Source of the DNA: Paraburkholderia tropica
GTDB taxonomy: Bacteria > Pseudomonadota > Gammaproteobacteria > Burkholderiales > Burkholderiaceae
DNA: 64,000 nt
Assembly: GCF_914484835.1 (NCBI RefSeq)
Contig: NZ_CAJZAR010000089.1
Location: 1 to 64,000 of the forward strand
Direction: 5' to 3'
Within the stretch, counting starts at the first letter, position 1. Each line of letters begins with the position of its first letter. Shown one piece after another: positions 17,315 through 26,236 of this stretch. The notes under the pieces were generated by a model. That model made no database searches. It saw only the letters and a list, made by a program, of their open reading frames with translations, and had not been told where the DNA came from. The position numbers were made by a program, and so were the translations under genes.

Positions 17315-19582
17315 TTAGCGGTCGATGTCCGTAGGGATGCCCGGCTCAGCCTGCGGCGTCGCAGTGAGTCCCTGTGCAATGCGGCCAGCCTCAAGCAAGG
17401 TGCGATCGACAGTCGGAACCGGAATCACCAGATCGCGGCCCGACTGACGCGCTTCATTGATCTGCTTTTCGAGATCGCTGCGAAAGCGCTGCTGAACATC
17501 AGGATGAAAGCCCCTGATACGATGCTCGACGACCTTCCTGGCGACGTCCGCGGTGAATACGTCGTGGCCTTTCCCGGCAGTCTTGCGACCAGCCGCGATC
17601 GCGGCGCCACGTTCGACGAACGCGGCGCGCGCGGCCTTGATTTCCTGCTCGTCGCTCAGCGATGGCGTGGGCTCCTTATCCGTCTGCTCGGTATGCCCAG
17701 CGCGTTGGCGCGCGTCACCGTCCTCGCTGCTCCGATTTGCAGCAACAGGCTGTTCCGTCGACGTCTTATCCTGGCCGCCGACGACTGCACGGGCTTCGCT
17801 CTTGCCGGGCGCCTCGGGCTCCGGCTTCGCGCTCGCCTGCGCGGCCTGTGTCGGCTTCTCAACTGCCGGGCCGCGGCCATTCGTTTCGATCGTGTTTCCC
17901 TTCGCGGCTTCTGCACCCTTTTCTGCGCCGCTAATGCGCATTTCTTCACGGGCAACCGTCAGAAGCGCGCGGTCCTGATCGTTCGGTGCGAAGCCTGTCG
18001 ACTTGATGCCGGCCAGTTCGGCCGCGATCCACGCCTGACGGCGAAATTCCACATCACCCTTCAGCTGAACCTCGCCCCAGTTCTTCGCCTGCGCAACATC
18101 CATCATGCTGCGCACGATGCTCTTGTCGTTGCTGTCCGTGGAGAGCTTGCGACCCTCGTCCTTGAAGTGAACGACTTCGGCCTTGCGATGAAGAAACTTG
18201 CCATCGAAAGCGACGTACTGCGTGACGACCGACTGCGGGAGTTCGTATCCGTGGTTACGGAAAATCGGCGCGGCCTTGACCTCGTTGCCCTTATCATCAA
18301 CCTGACGCTCGCTGGCTGCCTTGGCAGGATTTGCCTCCGATGCCTTCGCGGCACTCGTCGCAGGTACCGCTTCCCTGCCCTGCGAGCGCTCAAAAGCGGA
18401 CCGATCACGCTCGCGCGCGAGGCGCGCGCTTTCCAGGTCGACAGCTACCTGCTCGTCGACGTGCTCCGGCTCGTTCGCCGCATTACGTGCGTTCGCATCG
18501 TTGGCCGATTCGCCACCGAGGCCCACGGCGTCGATCCGCGGATTGTCAGCCGCATCGAGCGACGGAAGCCCGTTATCGAGGCGCGATTCGAGCGGATCGG
18601 CAATGCTGCGCTCAGGACTCGCCACACCGCGCTCCGCTGCGGCGAGGTCCGCGCGCGTCGCGTCGAGCTCGATGCCCACCGCGAACACTATGGCGTTGCC
18701 TTCCGGTTCGGCCTGCGCATCGACAAACTCACCGGCGTCGCGCGAATCGTCGTGCGCTTCGATGTCGCCGACGGACGCGGTCGACGTAATGGCCTGGGCA
18801 GACACGTCAGCCCCTGCCTGGTTCGTAGCCGGCGCGGTTTCCTGCACATCGGGTTCGACCGTGTACGACATCACCAGCTTGTGCTTCTGAAGCAATGCGA
18901 GTGCGGTCGTGCCGGTCGAATCCGCAATCTCAGGATCCACGCCGCCGTCGATCAGCACACGAGCCGTAGCCATCGCCGCTTCGCGCTGCGCTGCCGTCAG
19001 GTCCTCCTTCCAGTCCGTTGCGTCAACGTCCAGCATGTGCAGTGCAGTTCTGCCTTCACCGTCGCGCGCGTTCGGCAGCACACCGTGATCGAACAAAGCA
19101 GTGACGAGCTCGGGATCACGCCCCCACGCGGCGAGGTGCAGCATGGTCGTGCCCGGCGGCACGTCGCCTTTGACCGGCGTACCAAGGTTTGCACCGAGGT
19201 CGATCAGCGACCGGATCATCTGGTCCGATGAAGCGGCCTGCGCGTATTCGCGTGATTGCGGGATCTCGTTGTTCGAAGCCGCACCCGCCGGGTCAGCGCC
19301 CTCGTCCAGCAGAAGGCGCGCGAGTTCGTGCGCGCTGCCGGTCAGTTGAATCGGCGTCTGGCCCGCAGCATTCCGAACGTTGACGTCAGCGCCGTGATCG
19401 ATGAGCACTTTCACCAGATCGGTATCGCGCGAGAAAGCTGCGACATGCAGCAGTGTCGTGCCTTGAGGCAGATTCAACCGTTCAGTATCCAGCGCCTTGT
19501 TGACGTCGACGCCTTCACCCAGGAACGAACCGGCAATGTTGGAAATCCGCATCGCGTCCATGTACTGATCGTATTTCGCCAT
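17315..19582 (-). CDS. Ankyrin-repeat protein with LPD7-like domain
   Basis: 755 aa. About four ankyrin repeats occupy residues 20-240 (GTTLLHVAAFSRDTDLVKVL, GTTMLHLAAWGRDPELVTAL). A low-complexity acidic linker follows. Near 440-560 lies an LPD7-type segment (KFLHRKAEVVHFKDEGRKLS, SMMDVAQAKNWGEVQLKGD), a domain common in large plasmid and phage proteins including relaxases. The C-terminus is charged. It lies behind the coupling-protein gene, so it may be a conjugation substrate or an accessory protein. No catalytic domain was found. Confidence 0.7.
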   Translation of the reverse strand: MAKYDQYMDAMRISNIAGSFLGEGVDVNKALDTERLNLPQGTTLLHVAAFSRDTDLVKVLIDHGADVNVRNAAGQTPIQLTGSAHELARLLLDEGADPAGAASNNEIPQSREYAQAASSDQMIRSLIDLGANLGTPVKGDVPPGTTMLHLAAWGRDPELVTALFDHGVLPNARDGEGRTALHMLDVDATDWKEDLTAAQREAAMATARVLIDGGVDPEIADSTGTTALALLQKHKLVMSYTVEPDVQETAPATNQAGADVSAQAITSTASVGDIEAHDDSRDAGEFVDAQAEPEGNAIVFAVGIELDATRADLAAAERGVASPERSIADPLESRLDNGLPSLDAADNPRIDAVGLGGESANDANARNAANEPEHVDEQVAVDLESARLARERDRSAFERSQGREAVPATSAAKASEANPAKAASERQVDDKGNEVKAAPIFRNHGYELPQSVVTQYVAFDGKFLHRKAEVVHFKDEGRKLSTDSNDKSIVRSMMDVAQAKNWGEVQLKGDVEFRRQAWIAAELAGIKSTGFAPNDQDRALLTVAREEMRISGAEKGAEAAKGNTIETNGRGPAVEKPTQAAQASAKPEPEAPGKSEARAVVGGQDKTSTEQPVAANRSSEDGDARQRAGHTEQTDKEPTPSLSDEQEIKAARAAFVERGAAIAAGRKTAGKGHDVFTADVARKVVEHRIRGFHPDVQQRFRSDLEKQINEARQSGRDLVIPVPTVDRTLLEAGRIAQGLTATPQAEPGIPTDIDR

Positions 19583-19685
19583 CTTTTTCTCTCTATCCGA
19601 AAAACAGATATGTATTAGGTTCCGCTGCTCGCGCGCCTGCGCCGTATGACGCTCTCTCTCGCGCGCGCAGGGCGTTCAGGGTCCG

Positions 19686-21332
19686 TTACGCAGCTTCCGC
19701 AGCAGCCCGCAGCCCGTTCATCGCGTCGATCTCGCGAAGGAATGGGAACTGCTCGCAAAGCGCGGCAAAGATTTCGTCGCCGTTCGTGATGTCCCGCGCG
19801 TCAATCAGATGGAGCTCTTCCGGGCGCACTTCGACAAGCTCCGGTGAGCCGTTGCGGCGGGCATTGCGTTGAGCCATCGCCGCCTGGATATCGATGACGG
19901 GGATCGGGACGCTCAGTTCCTTGCGCTGGAGCGCAGCGAGCTCGAGCGCGTCCTGATTCGGCATCTCCTTGCCAAGCGCGGCGAGTGTCGGGCTATGCTG
20001 CTTGAGCACGTCGATAAAAGCGCGATCCTTGTAGTAGTAAGCCTTGTCGCAACGAATCGGCTTGCAGTTCTCGGTGATGATGATTTCGCTCTCCTGAGAC
20101 ATTTCCTTGAGTTCCTGCGGCATCATCAGCGCCCGCTTCTGCTCGGTCTGTCCGTTGTTCGTGGAAATCCCCTTGCCAGTGGTGCGCCCGCGCGAGCGCT
20201 GCACAGCAGTGAAGTAGCCGAGCATTTCCGAATACTCGTTCGCATCGGCCTGTTCGCGCGGCGGGTACAGGATCTGCAAACCATGATTGGTCACGAGCGT
20301 GCGGGCGCCATCCTTGCCGTACATGTCATCGCGCTGCAACTGCGCGACGCTCTGGATGATCGTGATCAGCCTGATGTTGTAGCCAGCGATGTACGCGTTC
20401 GATTCGTCGATGATCCCGATCTTGCCGACTGCCGCGGCCTCGTCGAGGAACACGGCGCACTGGTACTTGAGATCCGCGTTCTCCTTGGGCAACTGTCGCA
20501 TGTTCAGCTTGATCAACTGCGAATAGAACAGGTTGATCAGCTGGCCGGCGTCCGCAAGGCGGTTCGGCGTGACACCGAAATAGACCGACATGCGACGCGA
20601 GCGAACCTTCGAAAGATCGAAGTCCGATTCACTGGTCGCGGCGTCCACAACCGGATTGGCGAACACGAGCAGCGGGGCGTTAAAGGTGCCGGTGATGTTG
20701 CCCAACGTGTTGTCGGGAATGCCCAGAAAGCGATTGAATGCGTCAACGCAATCACCGCTCAGTGCTGGCCCGGCAGCGCCAGCCTTGGCACGGGTACGCA
20801 GAATCTCCTGCACATGCTGCTTGAGCTGCGTACCGGCGCCCGAACCCTGACGGACAATCTCCCCCATCGTGACCGGCATGCCAGGCGTTTCCAGCAGATA
20901 GAGCGCGAGCGCGAGGAACAGATTGCGTGCGCTGTCGTGAAAGAACTTGGTTCGTGCATCGACGCGGCTCGGCCAGAACACCTCGCCGATCGACATAATT
21001 TCGCCGATCCGCAGATGTTCAGGAAACTGCTTGACGGCATCGAAGACGTTCCAGCGATGCGTCACACCATCTTCCGAGAACGGTGCAAACAGATAGACCT
21101 CCTGACCGGCCGCCGCGCGCACCTTCGACGTGTAGCGGAAGTTTTCCAGTTTCAGGTCGAGCACGACGACCGAGTCCGGGTAGGTAAGCAGGTTCGGGAT
21201 GACGATCCCGACACCCTTGCCGGAACGCGTCGGTGCCGCGAGCATCACGAACTGCTGCCCGTGGTAGCGAAGGTAGCCAAGGCTACGGTGGTAGCCAACG
21301 ATGATGCCGGGGAAGCGTGCGCCCATCGTCAT
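19686..21332 (-). CDS. virD4: VirD4/TraG coupling protein, soluble ATPase part
   Basis: 548 aa. Walker A APTRSGKG lies at 33-40 and Walker B CAVFLDEA at 292-299, with the TraG/TraD C-terminal regions. Coupling proteins are hexameric ATPases that bring the relaxosome to the T4SS channel. The N-terminal membrane anchor normally present is missing and is encoded by the separate upstream gene (21329-21676), which overlaps this start by ATGA. The start MTMGARFPGIIVGYHRS lies where the family normally continues without a break. Confidence 0.9.
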   Translation of the reverse strand: MTMGARFPGIIVGYHRSLGYLRYHGQQFVMLAAPTRSGKGVGIVIPNLLTYPDSVVVLDLKLENFRYTSKVRAAAGQEVYLFAPFSEDGVTHRWNVFDAVKQFPEHLRIGEIMSIGEVFWPSRVDARTKFFHDSARNLFLALALYLLETPGMPVTMGEIVRQGSGAGTQLKQHVQEILRTRAKAGAAGPALSGDCVDAFNRFLGIPDNTLGNITGTFNAPLLVFANPVVDAATSESDFDLSKVRSRRMSVYFGVTPNRLADAGQLINLFYSQLIKLNMRQLPKENADLKYQCAVFLDEAAAVGKIGIIDESNAYIAGYNIRLITIIQSVAQLQRDDMYGKDGARTLVTNHGLQILYPPREQADANEYSEMLGYFTAVQRSRGRTTGKGISTNNGQTEQKRALMMPQELKEMSQESEIIITENCKPIRCDKAYYYKDRAFIDVLKQHSPTLAALGKEMPNQDALELAALQRKELSVPIPVIDIQAAMAQRNARRNGSPELVEVRPEELHLIDARDITNGDEIFAALCEQFPFLREIDAMNGLRAAAEAA

Positions 21333-21676
21333 TCCCCCGTCAGTCCGGCACGGCGAATCTCACTCGCGCGGGCAAACCGCGCATCGCCGTGCAGAGCGCG
21401 ACGACCGATCGTCGCCACAACAACAGCTGTCATCGCGGCCGGAATCAGCGTAATGAGCACTGCGATGACGTTGCACAGTACAAGCACGCGTTTGACCTTG
21501 AGCACGTCGCTATATGCGTGCCAGTAGTCGACCAGCGTGAACAGGCCTGCCTGCGTATCGGGCAGATTCTCCAGATGCACAAATGCCACGCCGCCGACAT
21601 ACAGGCCGCCGAGCGCGAAGATGACCATCAGGACCAGTACGGCGCCCACGAGTATCAGAATTTTTTTCGGTTCCAT
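21329..21676 (-). CDS. Coupling-protein membrane anchor, split from VirD4/TraG
   Basis: 115 aa with two transmembrane helices (about 6-27 and 64-86) separated by a periplasmic loop. It ends with the junction motif HGDARFARASEIRRAGLTGE, which in ordinary TraG proteins is followed directly by the ATPase domain. The stop (TGA) overlaps the next ATG, and the overlap includes GGGGG. Either two polypeptides are made by coupling, or a -1 slip on the G run gives one protein, or the sequence has an indel. Confidence 0.85.
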   Translation of the reverse strand: MEPKKILILVGAVLVLMVIFALGGLYVGGVAFVHLENLPDTQAGLFTLVDYWHAYSDVLKVKRVLVLCNVIAVLITLIPAAMTAVVVATIGRRALHGDARFARASEIRRAGLTGE

Positions 21677-21734
21677 TTAGGGGCTCATGCGTCTATGTGA
21701 ATAGACGACGTGCCGGAGCACGCCGCCGCCCGGA

Positions 21735-22862
21735 TCACTTCATTCCGTTCTGCAAAAGGAACTTCTCAACCGGGTCGTAGAAGATCCGGGTCAGCTTCTT
21801 GCGGTGCATGAACAGCACGAGGTCAACCGTGGTCTTCGCTTCACGAAGAATGAAGTCGTAGTCCAACCCCCTGCCGGCTTCGCTCTGTTTGACGAGCGTT
21901 GCAATGCGCGGAAAAACTTCACGCGGGCCATTCGCATGGATACTTGTCATCCCGCCTTCGTGGCCGGTATTCAGCAGCCCCATGTAGTCCCAGGCCTCCG
22001 CTCCGCGCAGTTCGGCCAGATAGACCCGATCAAATTTCATGCGCAGCGTGGACTTCACGATTTCCTGGGCAGGCAACTTCGCGCTATAGAACATGTGGAC
22101 CTTGTTCCACTGATTCGGAAGCGGGAGTTCGTGGGTATCCTCAATCGTCCCGATACGCGCGTTCGGATCGACCAGGTCCGCCATCGCTTTCATCAGCGTC
22201 GTCTTGCCGGAGCCTGTGCCCCCCACGAATACGATGTTGAGTTTGTGCTTGATCGCGCCTTCGAGCAGTTGACGCACCTTGCGGCCCTTCAATGCAGCAA
22301 GCAACTCGTGCTCATGCGGCAGGAGGTGCACGTTTCGCGGTACATGCGTGTGGAACGACACATCCTCGAACTGCGGATCAAGCAACTCCGCGTCTTCCGA
22401 CGTCAAGCGGGCGTTCGACATGCCGCCGGCGCGATACGACTCATCCACGAAGGAGTCGAAGGCGCCGAAGGATTCATAGTCGTCCATCGTGAGGCGCATC
22501 TTGCTCGGGATGCGGATCGTGATCGACACCGTGTTTTCTTCGCAGGCGGGATAGAAAAGCACCTGTCCGCGCTCGCCGTCAGGGAGCACGATGTTCTGGA
22601 TCGGATCGTCACGGGTGATGTGCTTGCCGTTGAGCACGCACAGCGCATTGCCGAGCTTTTCGAGCATCGGTAGCGTGCACTCGGGAACCAGGTGACGCGT
22701 CCAGCCCGAGGAGCCTTCGGTCGCAATTTCGCCGGGGCGATTGATCGCAATTTCCGTCACGCCTTCGGTTTTCATGAGCCGGAGGATTCCCGATTGCTCC
22801 AGATAGGAGCGGACCGTCGTTGTCTTGTCGAACACGATCGGCAAATTGGTGGCGTCGCTCAC
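21735..22862 (-). CDS. virB11: VirB11 traffic ATPase
   Basis: 375 aa. Walker A GGTGSGKT at 214-221, Walker B RVYLAELRG near 279-287 and His box TGHEGGMTSIHA at 299-310 identify the VirB11/PulE hexameric ATPase that powers T4SS assembly and switches VirB4 between pilus and substrate modes. The start is GTG at 22862, overlapping the stop of the TrbM-like gene (GTGA). The longer reading upstream only covers that gene in another frame. Confidence 0.93.
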   Translation of the reverse strand: MSDATNLPIVFDKTTTVRSYLEQSGILRLMKTEGVTEIAINRPGEIATEGSSGWTRHLVPECTLPMLEKLGNALCVLNGKHITRDDPIQNIVLPDGERGQVLFYPACEENTVSITIRIPSKMRLTMDDYESFGAFDSFVDESYRAGGMSNARLTSEDAELLDPQFEDVSFHTHVPRNVHLLPHEHELLAALKGRKVRQLLEGAIKHKLNIVFVGGTGSGKTTLMKAMADLVDPNARIGTIEDTHELPLPNQWNKVHMFYSAKLPAQEIVKSTLRMKFDRVYLAELRGAEAWDYMGLLNTGHEGGMTSIHANGPREVFPRIATLVKQSEAGRGLDYDFILREAKTTVDLVLFMHRKKLTRIFYDPVEKFLLQNGMK

Positions 22863-23161
22863 TTGATAGTTCCTCCGAACGAATTGTTCAACATCGACGG
22901 ATAGCTGCCCGCCGTTTTGCAGCCGTTGAGAAAACTCAGACGATCCTTCGGCGTAGCCGAATAGTCGATGTGGCCGTTGTGGTAGTCGATGATCGAGAAG
23001 TAATCCTCCAGCGCGCTGTCGCATGAAGAACCACCACCTTGACCAGTGAATTCACCGTAGAGACAAACCACCGTCGTACAGGCATCCTTTGCATACGCAA
23101 CAGGAGAGGCTGCAAGCGCGACCGAGGCAGCACATGCGCCGATATAGGTCAGCTTGCTCAT
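22859..23161 (-). CDS. TrbM-like small secreted conjugation protein
   Basis: 100 aa. The signal peptide ends near AYA. The mature part holds four cysteines in the TrbM pattern: ACTTVVCLYGEFTGQ, SSCDSALEDYFSI and FLNGC. TrbM-like proteins are small periplasmic factors found among T4SS genes; their biochemical role is unclear. It is coupled on both sides: 4 bp overlap with virB10 upstream and 4 bp with virB11 downstream. Confidence 0.75.
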   Translation of the reverse strand: MSKLTYIGACAASVALAASPVAYAKDACTTVVCLYGEFTGQGGGSSCDSALEDYFSIIDYHNGHIDYSATPKDRLSFLNGCKTAGSYPSMLNNSFGGTIK

Positions 23162-24435
23162 TGCGCGGCCGCTCCCACGTTCACGCGTTCATAGACATCG
23201 CTGAAGTCGATATCCTGAGCAACGTAGATGTTGACCTGCTGGCCCTGCAGCGAATAGGCAGTCGGCGGAATGTCGACCGTGCTCTTGAGGATTTCGGCCG
23301 CCATTGAATCGGTGTTGCTCGCCGTCGTGGAGAACGTGATGCCGCTGCTGCCGACCGATTTGTTCGCGAGTGCTGAACCGAAGTCGCCGATGAGGCTGAC
23401 GATCGTGCCGCCGGCGAAGCGTTCGAGCCAATGGTTGTCGACGTAGGCTGTCATGCCACTGCCACCGAGCGAGTCCGTCACGGGCGAATCGAATTCGACC
23501 TTGACCGGGCCATCGTCGATGCGTGTCCACAGAACCATGATCCGAGCCTGCCCCTGGGTCAGCGCATTGCGCTGCTCGCCCTTCACGTCTGCGCCCTTGC
23601 GGATGAGCAGGGTGTGGCCGTCAGCGGAGTACACGTCCTGAGCCACCGTGCATTCAGTCATGCCGGGATAGGTGGTATTGACCGCCGTGCCCATCACGCA
23701 GCGAATCATCGTGCCCTTCTCCAGCAGATAGGAGAGGTTCGGCAGGAACCCGGCCTTGCGCACCGCTGACTTCGAGTTTTCGGAGCCTTCCAGTTGTGCA
23801 TCGAGCGGATTCGATTTGCCTGCCCCACCCCCCCCGCTTCCCGGAACCAGGCCTGCGGCCGCCTGCCGTACCATGCCAGTGACCCCGTCTGCGCCGCCTG
23901 TTACCGCTTCCTTCTTGTCGTCGTCGAGCACGCCAACGCCGCCGCCAAGCCGTCGCTGCGCGACCGTTTCCGCCGGGCTGCGCTGGCCTCCGAACGGGTT
24001 CTGCGCCGTGCCCGATGCGCCGTTGGGTTCACCGGCCATATTGATCGGAGTCAGGCGCGCAGCGGCAGCTGAGGCGGCAGCAGCTGCGCTCGCCGCCTCG
24101 CCGGCTTTGGCATTGGCCAGGCGCTGCAAGTCCAGCGCCTTGTCCTGCCGGTCCTGTGCTTCGATACGCTTCTTTTCGCTTTCAAGATCCGTCGTGGACG
24201 ACGAGCCCGTCTGCGATTTGTCCTTTTGCAAACGCGCGGCCTCCTGCGAGGCTTCCTGATGCTGCGCCGTCAAACGCTGAATCGTGACAGCCACAATGGC
24301 CACGATCAGCACAACGATGACCACGCCTGCTAGCGCGAATAGCACGCCATTCAGTCCGCTCTTGCGGCGACCAGCGATTTGCGGCATGCCCCGATCCTCG
24401 GGGGCATCGCTCATATGCTGATTGTTCTCGCTCAC
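23158..24435 (-). CDS. virB10: VirB10 core-complex protein
   Basis: 425 aa. A cytoplasmic N-terminus, one transmembrane helix (about 30-52, GVLFALAGVVIVVLIVAIVA), an Ala/Gln-rich periplasmic linker and a C-terminal TrbI/VirB10 beta-barrel domain (FLPNLSYLLEKGTMIRCVM onward) match the family. VirB10 spans both membranes in the core complex with VirB7 and VirB9. Overlaps virB9 by 4 bp. Confidence 0.93.
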   Translation of the reverse strand: MSENNQHMSDAPEDRGMPQIAGRRKSGLNGVLFALAGVVIVVLIVAIVAVTIQRLTAQHQEASQEAARLQKDKSQTGSSSTTDLESEKKRIEAQDRQDKALDLQRLANAKAGEAASAAAAASAAAARLTPINMAGEPNGASGTAQNPFGGQRSPAETVAQRRLGGGVGVLDDDKKEAVTGGADGVTGMVRQAAAGLVPGSGGGGAGKSNPLDAQLEGSENSKSAVRKAGFLPNLSYLLEKGTMIRCVMGTAVNTTYPGMTECTVAQDVYSADGHTLLIRKGADVKGEQRNALTQGQARIMVLWTRIDDGPVKVEFDSPVTDSLGGSGMTAYVDNHWLERFAGGTIVSLIGDFGSALANKSVGSSGITFSTTASNTDSMAAEILKSTVDIPPTAYSLQGQQVNIYVAQDIDFSDVYERVNVGAAAQ

Positions 24436-25238
24436 TCGCTTTTCTCCTTGAGGATGCGGACTTCTCCGGGCACCGTCGTCCCCGTACGGTTGTAGTGGCC
24501 GTCCGGTGCATATCCATCGTTCCTGACGCCCAGCACCAGCTTGCCCAGACGCACCACGAATTGCGCTGCGGTCTCATGCACGACAATCGTGTCGCCTTCC
24601 ATGTGATAGGGCGCGAGACCTTCCGTCCCGTCGGGGAGAATGGCGAATACCTTGGGGAGATCGCGCCCCGTGTCGTACTGGAAGTAGGTGAAGGTGCCGT
24701 TGTCGTACAGCTGCGTCGGCTTCAAATCCATGTCACCGCGGATCGAGTAGCGCGCATTGCGCGGTTGCGTATAGGTCGCGCTGCCGCGCAGCACGTCCGC
24801 GGCTTCCTGACGTTTCTTCGCGTCCGCGGCCATGCGCTTGTTGCGCGTGTCGGGATAGTCAAAGCGCAGTGCCCACGTCACCGCATCGTGCCTTCCAGCA
24901 AGCTTGAGCGAGAAGACATAACGACGTTTGTTGGTCACGATGATGAAGTCGGTATCCGGCTTCACCTGCTCGGGCTTCAGAAAGATCCAGTTCTGTCCTT
25001 TGCTCGCATTCCACGCCTGGCCGTCGCCCATACCGGCGCCTTTGGTCGCAACCGTCTCACCTTCCTCAAACTGGATCAGCGTGGCCTTCCCCGGTGCGGC
25101 CGTAATCTGGAACACCTCGTTCTGGTCGTATTCCGCGCACTGCACATTCGGATCCGTACCGCACGGACCCGGGATCGTGAGCGCGAAGGCCGGCGACCAC
25201 GCGGCGAACAGAAGCGCTGCGAGAATCGTGAGCTTCAT
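24432..25238 (-). CDS. virB9: VirB9 core-complex protein
   Basis: 268 aa with a signal peptide (MKLTILAALLFAAWSPAFA). The C-terminal VirB9/CagX domain is clear (PTQLYDNGTFTYFQYDTGR, ... YNRTGTTVPGEVRILKEK). It forms the outer core with VirB7 and VirB10. Overlaps virB8 and virB10 by 4 bp each. Confidence 0.92.
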   Translation of the reverse strand: MKLTILAALLFAAWSPAFALTIPGPCGTDPNVQCAEYDQNEVFQITAAPGKATLIQFEEGETVATKGAGMGDGQAWNASKGQNWIFLKPEQVKPDTDFIIVTNKRRYVFSLKLAGRHDAVTWALRFDYPDTRNKRMAADAKKRQEAADVLRGSATYTQPRNARYSIRGDMDLKPTQLYDNGTFTYFQYDTGRDLPKVFAILPDGTEGLAPYHMEGDTIVVHETAAQFVVRLGKLVLGVRNDGYAPDGHYNRTGTTVPGEVRILKEKSE

Positions 25239-26092
25239 TGCGCACCTCCGGCTGCCGTGGCGGCTGTGCTCGCAGCAACAGGCGCATCGGGGCCTTGCTG
25301 CGTTGCCGGTGCGCGGGACAGATCCCGATCCAGTCGATAGCTCAGCACGCGGAATCCGGTCGGATCGACGTCCTGCTCTTTCGTCTGCTCAGGCACGTCG
25401 TCGTGCTTGTAGGCGATCGTCGCGATCCAGTACTCCGTCGTGCGCGGCATTGCGTTGTTCAGCGGCACGAGCGTTTTCGAGAAGAACACCTGCGCCGTGT
25501 CGCCGATGAACGTAATGACGCCGACGTGCGCGATGACCCGCGCCTGCTCCTTCAGAACCTTGAGCGGCGAAGCAGTGCTGCGGATAAATCCATCGTAGAG
25601 GTCCTTTTCATGCGCGGCGCTCATCGTCATCACGGCGTCGTGCATGTCCTGGATCGTCTCCCAGTCGTAGCTCTCGCGCATCTCGACATAGCGCCGGAGG
25701 TCCGCGCGATCGTTCTTCTCAGCCCACGTGACTTTGCCCGATGCCGTGGTCGGCAGTACCGTCACCGTGCCTGTAGCAGCATCGTCGCGCAGCACCGCCG
25801 GAGGGTTAGGACGCTTTAGGACTACTAATGCACTCATGCCAATAACAGCGAGTGCAGCGATCACGGCAAACCCCACCGCAGCACGAATGGCGAGCCTGTA
25901 AATCTCCTTGTCCTTTTGCACGCGCGATCGCTCGAAGTCGCGAGCCTGTTCCAGATACCAGCGCCCGCTCTTGCGTTCGTCCGCCGTCAGTGTGCCGTGC
26001 GCGACCGCAGCGGCGGACAGTGCCGGCTCTGCGGACGAGCGCTGTTGCTTCTTTCCACCGTCCAGAATCCGATTAATTGTGTCTTTCAGCAT
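25235..26092 (-). CDS. virB8: VirB8 inner-membrane assembly factor
   Basis: 285 aa. A cytoplasmic N-terminus, one transmembrane helix (about 67-91, AAVGFAVIAALAVIGMSALV) and a periplasmic NTF2-like domain (YVEMRESYDWETIQDMHDAV) are those of VirB8. The start MLKDTINRILDGG is chosen because the longer reading overlaps the lipoprotein gene and is Arg-rich noise. The C-terminal tail is Ala/Thr-rich and longer than usual. Confidence 0.9.
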   Translation of the reverse strand: MLKDTINRILDGGKKQQRSSAEPALSAAAVAHGTLTADERKSGRWYLEQARDFERSRVQKDKEIYRLAIRAAVGFAVIAALAVIGMSALVVLKRPNPPAVLRDDAATGTVTVLPTTASGKVTWAEKNDRADLRRYVEMRESYDWETIQDMHDAVMTMSAAHEKDLYDGFIRSTASPLKVLKEQARVIAHVGVITFIGDTAQVFFSKTLVPLNNAMPRTTEYWIATIAYKHDDVPEQTKEQDVDPTGFRVLSYRLDRDLSRAPATQQGPDAPVAASTAATAAGGAQ

Positions 26093-26105
26093 GTTCGATG
26101 TTCCG

Positions 26106-26216
26106 TTAGCGCGCCTGGTTGATCGGTGTCCAGTAACCCGATGGCTGAGGTGCCTTCGGCGGGGAGGAGCAGCCTGCAAGAGCAGCCGCCAGAAGAAAGG
26201 TTGTCAGTAGTTTCAT
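26106..26216 (-). CDS. virB7: VirB7-like lipoprotein (36 aa)
   Basis: A tiny gene (MKLLTTFLLAAALAGCSS, ending GYWTPINQAR). The lipobox LAGC directs lipidation of Cys15, leaving a 22-residue mature lipopeptide. Length, lipobox and position between virB6 and virB8 are diagnostic for VirB7, which binds VirB9 in the outer core. Confidence 0.85.
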   Translation of the reverse strand: MKLLTTFLLAAALAGCSSPPKAPQPSGYWTPINQAR

Positions 26217-26236
26217 TTGCCTAAGTTCCCGAGTGT

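Noticed and set aside
17504..19231. 575-codon open frame on the plus strand
   Set aside because: It lies entirely opposite the ankyrin/LPD7 gene, has an Arg/Leu-rich composition without domains, and follows the antisense frame of a GC-rich gene.
19869..21527. 552-codon plus-strand frame
   Set aside because: Antisense shadow of the coupling protein, whose Walker motifs and operon context are clear.
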